Of a stretch of 64,000 bases of DNA, positions 20,193 through 28,914 are shown piece by piece. Position numbers and translations under genes: made by a program. The first letter of the stretch is position 1; each line of letters begins with the position of its first letter. The notes under the pieces are model-generated. The model was not told the origin of the DNA. It did no database searches and was given only the letters and a program-made list of their open reading frames with translations. Origin of the DNA: Corynebacterium tuberculostearicum (GTDB lineage Bacteria > Actinomycetota > Actinomycetes > Mycobacteriales > Mycobacteriaceae); assembly GCF_016127015.1 (NCBI RefSeq), contig NZ_CP065972.1:558001-622000 (forward strand), given 5' to 3'.

Positions 20193-21086
20193 GTGAGCGA
20201 TTTTCGCCTACTAGCTATCCACGCGCACCCAGACGATGAATCATCGAAGGGTGCTGCAACCACCGCGCGCTATGCCGCAGAAGGCTATGAGGTTTTGGTG
20301 CTGACCTGTACCGGCGGCGAGCGCGGCGATGTGATTAACCCCGCCATGGATCGCCCGGGAATCAAGGAAAAGATGGGCGAGGTGCGCCGGGAAGAAATGG
20401 CTAACGCTGCGCGGGCGCTGGGCGTACAACACCGCTGGCTGGGCCACGTTGATTCCGGATTGCCCGACCCGGTTGAAGGCAAGACTATGGAGGAATTGCT
20501 TCCGGAGGGCTGCTTTGCGTTGCTGGGCGATGACACCGTAGCGCAGGAATACGTCCAGGTTATCCGCGAATTTCGTCCACACGTCATTGTTACCTATGAC
20601 GAAAATGGTGGCTACCCGCACCCAGACCACCTGATGGTGCACCGAGCTTCTATGATCGCGTGGGAGAAGGCGGGCGATGCCGAGTATCACCCTGAGCTGG
20701 GTAAGCCGTGGGAGCCGCTGAAGCTTTACTACTCGCACGGTTTCGTCTACCAGCGCATGAAGATGTTCCATGATCTGCTGTTAGAAGAGGGGAATACCAG
20801 TCCTTATGGGCCGATGCTGGCGCGCTGGGACACCACTTTTGGCGATATCATGGCGCGTGTAACCACCCAGGTGGAATGCGCGGATTACTTTAGCAATCGC
20901 GAGGAGGCCTTGCGGGCGCACGCTACGCAGATCGATCCGGCGGGTGCCTTCTTGGCGACGTCGGTGGAGGTACAGCAGCGCCTTTGGCCCACCGAGGAGT
21001 TCGAGCTGGCGAAGACCCGCGTTTCTACCTCCCTGCCAGAAAATGACCTCTTCGCCGGCATCGAAGAGGAAGAAGAGGAGGCTTAA
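20193..21086 (+). CDS. mca: Mycothiol S-conjugate amidase
   Basis: 297 aa metal-dependent deacetylase of the PIG-L/LmbE fold. Zn ligands are in AIHAHPDDE (near residues 9-16) and YPHPDHLMVH (near 145-154). Mca cleaves mycothiol S-conjugates of electrophiles and drugs to a mercapturic acid, which is exported, and glucosaminyl inositol, which is recycled. Length and flanking genes separate it from MshB. GTG start. Followed after 3 bp by a small membrane protein and then the prenyl synthase, as in mycobacteria. Confidence 0.94.
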   Translation: MSDFRLLAIHAHPDDESSKGAATTARYAAEGYEVLVLTCTGGERGDVINPAMDRPGIKEKMGEVRREEMANAARALGVQHRWLGHVDSGLPDPVEGKTMEELLPEGCFALLGDDTVAQEYVQVIREFRPHVIVTYDENGGYPHPDHLMVHRASMIAWEKAGDAEYHPELGKPWEPLKLYYSHGFVYQRMKMFHDLLLEEGNTSPYGPMLARWDTTFGDIMARVTTQVECADYFSNREEALRAHATQIDPAGAFLATSVEVQQRLWPTEEFELAKTRVSTSLPENDLFAGIEEEEEEA

Positions 21087-21089
21087 GAT

Positions 21090-21401
21090 ATGAGCATGTA
21101 TGGTTCTTTCGTGCTTGCCGCACATGACGTATTTGTACTCGCCCAAGGAACCGAGGGCGCCGAAGGCGGCCCAATGGGCCCTGAGTTTGGCAAAGCTTCC
21201 CCCATTGGCCTGCTGATCCTGGCGCTTATGGGCGTTGCGGTACTGTTTGCAGGCTGGAATTTCCATCGCCGGTACTCACGCTTTCGCCGCCGCATGATGT
21301 TTGCGGAGGACCACGGAATCGATCCGTTCGATGAGGAAGCCGTGGATAAGGCGATGAAGGAAGCCGGCATTTACGATAACCGCAAGAAGTCCATTTTCTA
21401 G
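21090..21401 (+). CDS. Small conserved membrane protein downstream of mca
   Basis: 103 aa. An N-terminal ~35 residues, a single transmembrane helix (about 36-56, SPIGLLILALMGVAVLFAGW), then a basic stretch (HRRYSRFRRRMMF) and a charged cytoplasmic tail ending YDNRKKSIF. Its ribosome-binding site (GAGGAGG) lies inside the end of mca, so it is translationally coupled to it. Equivalent genes sit at the same place in mycobacteria, suggesting a role tied to mca or to the prenyl synthase, but none is established. Confidence 0.8.
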   Translation: MSMYGSFVLAAHDVFVLAQGTEGAEGGPMGPEFGKASPIGLLILALMGVAVLFAGWNFHRRYSRFRRRMMFAEDHGIDPFDEEAVDKAMKEAGIYDNRKKSIF

Positions 21402-21413
21402 GCGGATAGACTA

Positions 21414-22190
21414 ATGAGCGTGAGTTCTCTCAAGCAGCTGGCTTACCCAGCTTATGAAGCCCGTCTGGCGCGCCTGATCAAGGGCAAGCCGCAGCCTAAG
21501 CACATCGCCATCATGGCCGATGGCAATCGTCGGTGGGCGCGTGAGGCTGGGTTTACCGATATCAGCCATGGTCACCGCCAAGGCGCAAAGAAAATCGGAG
21601 AGATGATCTCGTGGTGCCGCGATACCGATATCGAAGTGGTCACCATTTATTTGCTGTCCACGGAGAACCTGAAGCGCAGCGAGCAGGAAGTAGAGCTGCT
21701 CTTTGACATCATCTCGGACGTGGTCACGCACCTATCGCATAGCGACGTCGGCTGTCAGGTGCGCCTTGTTGGCCACCTCGATCTGCTCCCGGACGAAATT
21801 CGCCAGCGCATGGTGACGGCGGCGGCGGAAACCGAGGACAATACCGGGGTCATCGTCAATGTGGCGGTGGGCTATGGCGGGCGCCAAGAAATTGTGGACG
21901 CAGTGCAGAACTTGGTGCGCGCGGAAGCAGAGAAGGGAACTACCGCAGCGGAGATGGCGGACCGCGTTACCGCAGAGTCCATTGGGGAGCACCTGTACAC
22001 CAAGGGACTACCGGACCCAGACTTGGTTATCCGCACCTCTGGTGAACAACGCCTGTCGGGCTTCCTCCTGTGGCAGGCCGCGTACTCCGAGATCTGGTTC
22101 ACGGATACTTACTGGCCAGCATTCCGCAAGGTGGACTTCCTCCGCGCCTTGCGGGATTACTCCCAACGTTCGCGCCGCTTTGGTAAGTAG
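21414..22190 (+). CDS. cis-Prenyl diphosphate synthase (short-chain Z-isoprenyl type)
   Basis: 258 aa UppS-fold enzyme. Signatures: IAIMADGNRRWAREAG (substrate Asp and P-loop), GHRQGAKKI, LLSTENLKRSEQEV, and RTSGEQRLSGFLLWQAAYSEIWFTDTYWP. In mycobacteria the homologue beside mca makes Z,E-farnesyl diphosphate, which a second synthase extends to decaprenyl phosphate. By position this is that short-chain enzyme, but chain length cannot be proven by eye. It sits 12 bp after the small membrane protein gene. Confidence 0.88.
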   Translation: MSVSSLKQLAYPAYEARLARLIKGKPQPKHIAIMADGNRRWAREAGFTDISHGHRQGAKKIGEMISWCRDTDIEVVTIYLLSTENLKRSEQEVELLFDIISDVVTHLSHSDVGCQVRLVGHLDLLPDEIRQRMVTAAAETEDNTGVIVNVAVGYGGRQEIVDAVQNLVRAEAEKGTTAAEMADRVTAESIGEHLYTKGLPDPDLVIRTSGEQRLSGFLLWQAAYSEIWFTDTYWPAFRKVDFLRALRDYSQRSRRFGK

Positions 22191-22193
22191 GCG

Positions 22194-23120
22194 CTAGAGC
22201 TTGCGCATCCGCACCTGTTCTACCAGGTGATGCGAGCCCTTTTTCAGCACGAGGGAGGCTCGCACACGGGTGGGTAGGATATTTTCCACCAAGTTCGGCA
22301 GGTTAATGGACTGCCAAATTTCGCGGGCCTGGTCGCGGGCCTCCTCATCGTTCATGTCTGCAAAGGCAGAGAAGTGGGCGTTGGGCTCGCGAAAAGCGGT
22401 GTGGCGCAGAGTAAGGAAGCGGTCGATATACCACTGCTCGATATCGTCGGTGCGGGCATCAACATATACCGAGAAATCAAAGAGGTCCGCCACGGTCAAC
22501 GTGGGGCTCGTTTGTAGTACATTGAGCCCTTCCAGAATAAGGATGTCGGGCTGGTGAACTTCTTGATATTCCCCGTCCACAATGTCATAGGAGATATGGG
22601 AATAAAGCGGCGCCTTGACCAGAGGCTTTCCTGATTTTACGTCCGTGACAAAGCGAAGGAGTGCACGCCGGTCGTAGGATTCTGGAAATCCCTTGCGCTG
22701 CATGAGGCCGCGTTTCTTGAGGGTTTCGGTGGGGAAGAGGAAGCCGTCGGTTGTCACGAGCGCCACCTTGGGGTGGGACTCCCAGCGTTGCAAGAGCACC
22801 TGAAGGAGGCGGGCGGTGGTGGATTTTCCCACTGCCACGGAGCCGGCCACACCGATGACAAAGGGAACGTGCGTCGGAGGGTTGCCTAAGAAAGATTCGG
22901 TAGCCGTGGTGAGCTGCTGGCGTGCCATGACCTGCATATGGATGAGGCGGGAGAGGGGGAGGTAGACATCAGCTACCTCGTCCAAGTCGATGCGGTCTCC
23001 TAGGCCGCGAAGCTTTTCCACCTCGGTTTCCGTGAGTACCTGGGGCATGGATTTACGCAGTTCACGCCAGGTCTCGCGGTCAAAATCTAGGTAGGGACTC
23101 GAATCCAATGTGCGCGCCAT
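22194..23120 (-). CDS. coaA: Pantothenate kinase type I
   Basis: First step of coenzyme A synthesis, phosphorylating pantothenate. From ATG 23120 the product is 308 aa, usual for CoaA; a longer reading to 23234 overlaps the glyA leader and is rejected. Walker [18 protein letters not shown] near residue 93, then [30 protein letters not shown] and LEGLNVLQ, all diagnostic. Convergent with the prenyl synthase (3 bp gap) and divergent from glyA. Confidence 0.96.
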   Translation of the reverse strand: MARTLDSSPYLDFDRETWRELRKSMPQVLTETEVEKLRGLGDRIDLDEVADVYLPLSRLIHMQVMARQQLTTATESFLGNPPTHVPFVIGVAGSVAVGKSTTARLLQVLLQRWESHPKVALVTTDGFLFPTETLKKRGLMQRKGFPESYDRRALLRFVTDVKSGKPLVKAPLYSHISYDIVDGEYQEVHQPDILILEGLNVLQTSPTLTVADLFDFSVYVDARTDDIEQWYIDRFLTLRHTAFREPNAHFSAFADMNDEEARDQAREIWQSINLPNLVENILPTRVRASLVLKKGSHHLVEQVRMRKL

Positions 23121-23238
23121 GGCTCCATTGTTGCACTTGCATAATCTGTGGGTAAAAGTATGCCCCCTTAGGGTGCATGGCACGATAAGATATGCAGCAG
23201 CCCATACCGCATGATTTTGAGAAGGGGACCACACCTTT

Positions 23239-24522
23239 ATGGCTTCTTTTACCTCTGACCTCCGCGACCTCGATCCGGACGTATTCGGCGCAATTCAGGG
23301 AGAGATTTCCCGCCAGCGCGAAACCCTGGAAATGATCGCCTCTGAGAACTTTGTGCCTCGCGCCGTGCTCCAGGCACAGGGCTCCGTGCTCACTAACAAG
23401 TACGCCGAGGGCTACCCGGGTCGCCGCTACTACGGCGGCTGCGAGCATGTCGACGTCGTTGAGGACCTAGCCCGCAACCGCGCTAAGGAACTCTTTGGTG
23501 CGGAATTCGCCAATGTTCAGCCGCACTCCGGCGCGCAGGCGAACGCCGCGGTTCTTTCCACCATCGCTGAGCCGGGCGACAAGATTTTGGGCCTGTCCCT
23601 GGCTCACGGCGGCCACCTTACCCACGGCATGAAGCTGAACTTCTCCGGCAAGCTTTATGATGTCGCAGCCTATGAGGTGGATCCAGAGACCATGCGCGTG
23701 GACATGGATAAGCTGCGCGAGCAGGCGCTGAAGGAAAAGCCGAAGGTCATTATCGGCGGCTGGTCTGCCTACCCGCGCACCATGGATTTCGCGGCCTTCC
23801 GTGAAATCGCTGATGAGGTCGGCGCTTACCTGTGGGTAGATATGGCCCACTTTGCTGGTCTTGTGGCGGCGGGCCTGCACCCGAGCCCAGTTCCTCACGC
23901 GGATATCGTGTCCACCACCGTGCATAAGACCCTGGGTGGCCCGCGCTCCGGCATGATTTTGGCCAAGCAGGATTACGCCAAGAAGATCAATTCTAACGTC
24001 TTCCCGGGCCAGCAGGGCGGACCGCTGATGCACGTGGTCGCAGCCAAGGCTATCGCCATGAAGATTGCCGCTACAGAGGAATTCAAGGAGCGCCAAGAAC
24101 GCACCTTGGAGGGGGCTCGTATTCTGGCAGAGCGCCTTACCGCCGAAGATGCCAAGGCAGCTGGCGTGGACGTACTGACCGGCGGCACCGATGTGCACTT
24201 GGTCTTGGCGGATCTGCGCAATTCCGAATTGGATGGACAGCAGGCAGAGGATCTGCTGCACGAGGTAGGGATTACCGTCAACCGCAATGCCGTACCGAAT
24301 GACCCGCGTCCGCCGATGGTCACCTCCGGCCTGCGCATTGGTACTTCTGCGCTGGCAACCCGCGGTCTCGATGCCGAGGCCTTCACCGAGGTTGCAGATA
24401 TTATCGGTACCGCCTTGGTACAGGGCAAGAATGCCGATGTGGAGGCCCTGCGCGCTCGTGTGGACAAGATTGCCGAGCACTACCCGCTGTATGAGGGCCT
24501 CGAGGACTGGAAGCTGGTCTAG
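23239..24522 (+). CDS. glyA: Serine hydroxymethyltransferase
   Basis: 427 aa PLP enzyme that interconverts serine and glycine with tetrahydrofolate; the main source of one-carbon units. Motifs: [26 protein letters not shown], the PLP-lysine in [14 protein letters not shown], and [15 protein letters not shown]. About 120 bp of leader separates it from coaA; I see no glycine-riboswitch-like tandem fold there. Its stop overlaps the stop of the convergent DUF5997 gene by 4 bp. Confidence 0.98.
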   Translation: MASFTSDLRDLDPDVFGAIQGEISRQRETLEMIASENFVPRAVLQAQGSVLTNKYAEGYPGRRYYGGCEHVDVVEDLARNRAKELFGAEFANVQPHSGAQANAAVLSTIAEPGDKILGLSLAHGGHLTHGMKLNFSGKLYDVAAYEVDPETMRVDMDKLREQALKEKPKVIIGGWSAYPRTMDFAAFREIADEVGAYLWVDMAHFAGLVAAGLHPSPVPHADIVSTTVHKTLGGPRSGMILAKQDYAKKINSNVFPGQQGGPLMHVVAAKAIAMKIAATEEFKERQERTLEGARILAERLTAEDAKAAGVDVLTGGTDVHLVLADLRNSELDGQQAEDLLHEVGITVNRNAVPNDPRPPMVTSGLRIGTSALATRGLDAEAFTEVADIIGTALVQGKNADVEALRARVDKIAEHYPLYEGLEDWKLV

Positions 24523-24884
24523 TCCTTCACCTCATGGCCACGGGCCTGCGCCATGGTGGCGCGGGCCTGCTGGAGCCATTCCGGCTGCTCTTGGAGGAGC
24601 TGATTGATTTCCGCCGTGGTCAGCGGCTTATCCATATCGTTCTTCTTGAGCGCGGTAACCGAGATGCCTAGCTTATGGGCAACCTCAGGGCGGGGATGAG
24701 GCCCTTCGCGGCGCAAGGTTTGTAGCCACTCGGGCGGGTTATGCTGCAATTCGCGCAGCTCTTCGTGGCTAATGGCACTATTTTGAAACTCGTCCGGCGC
24801 GGCGGGTAGGTAGATGCCTAGCTTCTTCGCCGCGGTTTGGGCACGCATAGCGGTGCCGGATGGTTGCTTTCGTTCTTCAGTCAC
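24519..24884 (-). CDS. DUF5997-like small protein
   Basis: 121 aa, soluble, helical and basic. Contains two related segments, [31 protein letters not shown] and [15 protein letters not shown], suggesting an internal repeat around a PEWLQ motif. The central [16 protein letters not shown] stretch resembles a short helix-turn-helix. Matches by layout the DUF5997 family, found in actinobacteria divergent from a LysR-type substrate-binding protein, as here (36 bp between starts). It may be the DNA-binding partner of that protein; this is inference. Confidence 0.65.
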   Translation of the reverse strand: MTEERKQPSGTAMRAQTAAKKLGIYLPAAPDEFQNSAISHEELRELQHNPPEWLQTLRREGPHPRPEVAHKLGISVTALKKNDMDKPLTTAEINQLLQEQPEWLQQARATMAQARGHEVKD

Positions 24885-24919
24885 GCTTTTACCGTAGCAC
24901 TTTCAGTAGACTGTCCTCT

Positions 24920-25594
24920 ATGCTGCGCTTAGCTTTTGCCACCGGTACAGAGCCTGGAAAGTGGTTTCGCCGATTCGAAGAAAATACTGCTCATGGTGGC
25001 TTGTACACCGTTGATGCGGACGATGCGCTCGCCCCGCTGGTAGCCGGCGAGGTGGACCTAGCCCTCGCACGCCTGCCGGATGCGCGGGTGGACGACACTT
25101 TTCATGTGGTGCGACTATATCAGGAGACCCCTGGCATCGCCGTTCCCAAAGACTCGGTCTATGCGGAGGTAGGCGAGGAGCTTACGCTTGCCGACGTCGC
25201 CGATGAACACCTTAACTACCGCCTCGCCGACTCCGGGCTTGTCGATGTCCCCGCCGTCCGCGACGCCCTGCAGGTAGTGGCGGCCAATGTAGGCATCGCG
25301 ATTGCGCCGCGGCCCCTGCTGAAGGTCTTGAGCAAAAAGCAGGTGGTGCCGTTGAGCCTCAAGGACGAGTCCGTGCCGGTAACGGAGATTGCATTGGTGT
25401 GGCGCAAGGAGGATGACGGGGAAGCAATTCAGGACTTCGTGGGCGTCGCCAAGGGCCGCACCGCGCGGTCTTCGCGGCAGGAGAAGCCGAAGCGCAGCGC
25501 CAGGGAGAAGGCGAAGGCGAAGCAGGCGCGGAGAAACGTTAACAATTCGTTACAAAAGAAAAAGAAGGCCTCTAAGCAGCGCAAACGTAGGTAG
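24920..25594 (+). CDS. LysR-type effector-binding domain protein without DNA-binding domain
   Basis: 224 aa from ATG 24920. It begins directly with LRLAFATGTEPGKWFRRFEE, the first strand of a LysR/periplasmic-binding-protein fold, and continues GEVDLALARLPD and TPGIAVPKDS, with no N-terminal winged helix. The last 55 residues are a Lys/Arg-rich tail (KAKAKQARRNVNN, KKKKASKQRKRR) that could bind nucleic acid unspecifically. Upstream sequence in all frames does not encode an HTH, so this is not a truncation inside the window. Divergent from the DUF5997 gene. Confidence 0.75.
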   Translation: MLRLAFATGTEPGKWFRRFEENTAHGGLYTVDADDALAPLVAGEVDLALARLPDARVDDTFHVVRLYQETPGIAVPKDSVYAEVGEELTLADVADEHLNYRLADSGLVDVPAVRDALQVVAANVGIAIAPRPLLKVLSKKQVVPLSLKDESVPVTEIALVWRKEDDGEAIQDFVGVAKGRTARSSRQEKPKRSAREKAKAKQARRNVNNSLQKKKKASKQRKRR

Positions 25595-25739
25595 TCCTTT
25601 ACTGTTTGCTGTCCGCTTCCTGTCCGTGCGGGTGGCGTTAGCTGGGTAGTGCCATTACGGTGGGCGTCGTTCGTCATTAAGGACGATTAAACAAAAATTT
25701 AGAATTAACTTACTTTCTCGTTGAAAGGATGATGCAGAA

Positions 25740-26330
25740 ATGCAGAAGATGACCCGTCGTATCGCAGGTGGCTTCGCAGCCGCAACCCTGTCCGTTGCTC
25801 TCGTAGCTTGCTCCGATGCTGAGGATGCAGCTGACGACGCCAAGGACACTGCCGGCTCCGTAGCCGCAGACGCTACCGACGCTGCTGGCTCCGCTGCTGC
25901 TGAGGCTACTTCCAATGATGACGCGGACGACAATGATGACGCCGACGACAAGGACGGCGCTACCAAGTCCATCGCTACCGCTAACGGTGACGTAGACGTT
26001 CCGGCTGATTTCGCTTCCGCTATTGAAGAGAAGAAGGCTGAGTGGGGCGACGTAAAGAGCATCGAGCAGGGTGACGATGATGAGTTCCTCGCTAACTTCG
26101 ATAACGGCAACCTGCTGACCTTCGACGACGATGAGGGCGCTCAGCCTATCGTCGGCAAGATTGCTGAAACCTGGAAGGAGCAGGGCGGCCTGGACTCTGA
26201 GGTAGGCCTGCCTAAGGCTGCTGAGGAAAAGGCTGCTCAGGGCAAGGGCTGGACCCAGCAGTTCGACGATGGCGTAATCTCCTGGATCCAGGACGAGAGC
26301 GGCAAGTTCACCTCTTCCGTAGAGAAGTAA
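25740..26330 (+). CDS. Acidic lipoprotein with LGFP-type repeat
   Basis: 196 aa. Signal MQKMTRRIAGGFAAATLSVALVAC with lipobox Cys24; a long Ala/Asp linker (about 25-78); then a domain with an LGFP-like unit (IAETWKEQGGLDSEVGLPKAAEEK, then GWTQQFDDGVISWIQ). LGFP modules occur in mycolic-acid bacteria, for example in mycolyltransferase Cop1 (PS1/CspA), and are thought to bind or anchor in the envelope. Preceded by GAAAGGATG as ribosome-binding site and followed by a strong terminator; codon use suggests high expression. Confidence 0.82.
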   Translation: MQKMTRRIAGGFAAATLSVALVACSDAEDAADDAKDTAGSVAADATDAAGSAAAEATSNDDADDNDDADDKDGATKSIATANGDVDVPADFASAIEEKKAEWGDVKSIEQGDDDEFLANFDNGNLLTFDDDEGAQPIVGKIAETWKEQGGLDSEVGLPKAAEEKAAQGKGWTQQFDDGVISWIQDESGKFTSSVEK

Positions 26331-26350
26331 AAAGCTCCTTTAGAGCTCCT

Positions 26351-26382
26351 CCCTCTGCAGCATGTGCTGCGGAGGGATTTTT
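26351..26382 (+). terminator. Rho-independent terminator
   Basis: A 12-bp stem with a TG loop (26351-26376, CCCTC...GAGGG at the base), followed by TTTTT; ends the LGFP lipoprotein transcript. Confidence 0.9.
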
Positions 26383-26514
26383 CGTTTTCTTAATGTTCAT
26401 CTTGCACCCATGTAATTTCAACCTTCGGTGCCTACTTTGGGTGGCAACCCCGGGGATTCGGGGTGATTCGGAAGAAGTCTGATCTACCGCACACTAAGGG
26501 AGAACCCTGCCATC

Positions 26515-27879
26515 ATGTCTCGTCCCTCTGTACTTTCTACTCCGCTTGCCGCTACTGCTAACACCGTCGCTACCAAGACCTATGTAGTGGATACTTCGGT
26601 CTTGCTGTCTGACCCTTGGGCCCTGCGCAAATTTGCAGAACACGATGTGGTCCTTCCCGTTGTAGTTATTTCTGAACTAGAAGGAAAACGTCATCATCCG
26701 GAGCTTGGCTGGTTCGCCCGCCAAGCTCTTCGCTTTTTGGAGGAGCTGCGCGCTACCTATGAGGCCTTAGACCAGCCGGTTCCCGTCAACGTGGATGGCG
26801 GCACCCTGCGCGTGGAATTGAACCATCAAGACCAATCCTTGCTGCCTACCGCGTTCCGCGGGCCAGAAGGCGACCACCGCATCTTGGCGTGCGCTCTCAA
26901 CCTTGCGCACGAAGGGAAGGACACCGTGCTGGTCACGAAGGACGTGCCGCTGCGCGTGAAGGCCGGTGCAGTTGGCGTGCAAGCGGATGAGTATCACGCC
27001 CAGGACGTAGTCTTGACCGGCTATACCGGAATGGCGACGGTGCAAACCAGCTCGGATGTCATCGATGCCCTCTATCGTGATGGGGAAGTCATGCTAGACG
27101 GCGTCGAAACTGACAAGGGTACCGCCGTGGAGGATCTGCCGGTGCACTGCGGCTTGACCTTGGCGGCGGGTGCGCAATCCGCGCTGGGTCGCATGAGTGC
27201 TGATGGCGTGGTCGAGCTTGTACGTGGTGATATCAATGCCTTTGGCCTTCAGGGACGCTCCGCGGAGCAGCGTATCGCTTTGGATTTGCTGATGGACCCA
27301 AACGTAGGAATTGTCTCTATCGGTGGCCGCGCCGGCACCGGCAAGTCGGCACTTGCGTTGTGCGCCGGTTTGGAGGCGGTGCTCGAGCGCGGGGAGCACC
27401 GGCGCATTGTGGTCTTTCGCCCGATGTATGCGGTTGGCGGGCAGTCGCTGGGATACTTACCGGGCACTGAATCGGACAAGATGAACCCGTGGGCGCAGGC
27501 GGTCTATGACACCTTGGAGGGCTTGGTGTCTGACAACGTCATGGAAGAGGTGCACGAGCGCGGCCTCATCGAGGTCTTGCCCCTGACGCATATTCGCGGT
27601 CGTTCGCTGCATGATGCTTTTGTCATCGTGGATGAGGCGCAGTCCTTGGAGCGAAACGTCTTGCTTACTGTGCTTTCTCGGTTGGGGAAGGGCTCGCGAG
27701 TAGTTCTTACTCACGATGTGGCGCAGCGCGATAACCTTCGTGTGGGCCGGCACGACGGAGTCCAAGCAGTGATTGAAAAGCTCAAGGGACATGAGCTTTT
27801 TGCGCATATTACGCTGCAGCGTTCTGAGCGCTCTGCCATTGCGGAGCTCGTCACTGACCTGTTGGAAGGCGGCAACTAG
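26515..27879 (+). CDS. phoH2: PIN-PhoH fusion ATPase/RNase (PhoH2)
   Basis: 454 aa. N-terminal PIN ribonuclease domain with acidic residues in [21 protein letters not shown] and [11 protein letters not shown], followed by [14 protein letters not shown]-terminal PhoH helicase-like ATPase with Walker [14 protein letters not shown] (near residue 270) and Walker [11 protein letters not shown] (near 375). In mycobacteria PhoH2 unwinds and cleaves RNA in an ATP-dependent way. Its 5' region contains a GC-rich hairpin-prone stretch (about 26445-26470) but no recognisable regulatory RNA. Confidence 0.93.
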   Translation: MSRPSVLSTPLAATANTVATKTYVVDTSVLLSDPWALRKFAEHDVVLPVVVISELEGKRHHPELGWFARQALRFLEELRATYEALDQPVPVNVDGGTLRVELNHQDQSLLPTAFRGPEGDHRILACALNLAHEGKDTVLVTKDVPLRVKAGAVGVQADEYHAQDVVLTGYTGMATVQTSSDVIDALYRDGEVMLDGVETDKGTAVEDLPVHCGLTLAAGAQSALGRMSADGVVELVRGDINAFGLQGRSAEQRIALDLLMDPNVGIVSIGGRAGTGKSALALCAGLEAVLERGEHRRIVVFRPMYAVGGQSLGYLPGTESDKMNPWAQAVYDTLEGLVSDNVMEEVHERGLIEVLPLTHIRGRSLHDAFVIVDEAQSLERNVLLTVLSRLGKGSRVVLTHDVAQRDNLRVGRHDGVQAVIEKLKGHELFAHITLQRSERSAIAELVTDLLEGGN

Positions 27880-27948
27880 TTCGATTTCGTTCGCGTTTGG
27901 CGATCTTTATGTGTACAGCGTGGCGAAGCTGGGCCTAGCCCAGTAATA

Positions 27949-28527
27949 ATGTTGTATATGAGCGAGAACGCTAAGCAGACGTCTTCGGACGACAAGAAGA
28001 AAGATTTCCGCATCCGCCCCTTTACCGCGGCGGACTACCCGCAGATGCGAGAGATCTATGAACAGGGGCTCAATACTGGGCACGCTACCTATGAGACCCG
28101 ATCCCTGACCTTTGAAGAATTTAAAGCTGGCAAGATCATGCCTTCGGTGCATGTGGCCGTTGAAGCAGATGATGATTCTAAGGTCTTGGGGTGGGTTTCC
28201 GCGGCACCGGTATCTACCCGCACCGTCTTCCACGGAGTAGTGGAGGACTCCATCTACCTAGGAGCCGAGGCACAAGGACGCGGCATTGGCGGCGCACTTC
28301 TAGACCGCCTGATCGAGGTGTGCCAGGACCTGCACAAGTGGGCCATCCACTCATGGATTTTCCCTGAAAATGCAGGTTCTGCGGGGCTGCACAAGTCGCG
28401 TGGCTTCGTGAAAGTCGGCACCTACTCGCATATGGCGAAGATGACCTACGGCGAGCTTGCGGGCCAGTGGCGCGATACCGACGTATATGAGCTGCTTTTG
28501 CCCAAGCCGGAGGAAAAGAAGCGGTAG
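27949..28527 (+). CDS. GNAT acetyltransferase, phosphinothricin acetyltransferase (PAT)-like
   Basis: 192 aa. The core FRIRPFTAADYPQMREIYEQGLNTGHATYE is characteristic of the PAT/YncA (MnaT) subgroup, followed by the acetyl-CoA loop GAEAQGRGIGGALLDRLIEV and SWIFPENAGSAGLHKSRGF. PAT-like enzymes acetylate phosphinothricin, methionine sulfone or sulfoximine; the natural substrate here is unknown. Start ATG 27949 or ATG 27958; no strong ribosome-binding site separates them. Confidence 0.82.
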   Translation: MLYMSENAKQTSSDDKKKDFRIRPFTAADYPQMREIYEQGLNTGHATYETRSLTFEEFKAGKIMPSVHVAVEADDDSKVLGWVSAAPVSTRTVFHGVVEDSIYLGAEAQGRGIGGALLDRLIEVCQDLHKWAIHSWIFPENAGSAGLHKSRGFVKVGTYSHMAKMTYGELAGQWRDTDVYELLLPKPEEKKR

Positions 28528-28543
28528 CTTCCCCAGCGCGTAC

Positions 28544-28591
28544 AAGCCCCTGCTCGAACCACACTCGTGGTAACGATGGCAGGGGCTTTTT
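28544..28591 (+). terminator. Rho-independent terminator
   Basis: AGCCCCTGC (28544-28552) pairs with GCAGGGGCT (28579-28587), followed by T residues. The 26-nt loop contains a small CCAC/GTGG hairpin. Confidence 0.85.
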
Positions 28592-28617
28592 GCTGAGGCC
28601 TTAGAATGAGGGAAACG

Positions 28618-28914
28618 CTACACTGCAGGAACGTCCCAGGTGCCAAACCAACGCTGAGCTTGTGAGCGCATTTCCTCGCTCAAGCGGCTAAAGCGCGAGA
28701 TCAGGGTACCGTGCGCGCGGGCTAGGGAAACTAGATAGTCCCTTGTGCTCCACACCTCGATGGGACCGGCTTGAATATCCAACGCCGCCTGAAGGCCGCC
28801 GAGGGGGCATAGCCGAGGGCGGATTCTATGGGGGCGTCGGCAAGCGGGAGTGCATCGCGCAGGGCATGCAGCTCTCGGCATGTAGCCTGTACTTCAGCAG
28901 GGGGAAAGAACCAT
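28618..28914 (-). pseudogene. Small gene coupled to the MFS pump, disrupted by two compensating frameshifts
   Basis: An ATG at 28914 overlaps the MFS stop as TAATG, the usual arrangement for a coupled gene, but its frame stops after six codons. Allowing one extra C in a C5 run (about 28899-28903) gives a plausible continuation AEVQATCRELHALRDALPL and then ADAPIESALGYAPSA. Near 28800 the sense frame returns to the original one, giving LQAALDIQAGPIEVW and on to QAQRWFGTWDVPAV, stop at 28618. The reconstructed protein would be about 99 aa, soluble and helical. Family not recognised. It may be decayed or affected by sequence error. Confidence 0.5.

Noticed and set aside
23121..23238. Possible glycine or other riboswitch before glyA
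   Set aside because: No tandem aptamer, conserved loop or expression-platform hairpin could be built by eye in this 118-bp gap.
28894..28899. TGA in the small gene after the MFS pump as a second selenocysteine codon
   Set aside because: Reading through it gives Arg/Pro/Cys-rich nonsense, whereas shifting the frame gives a plausible helical protein; no SECIS-like hairpin follows.
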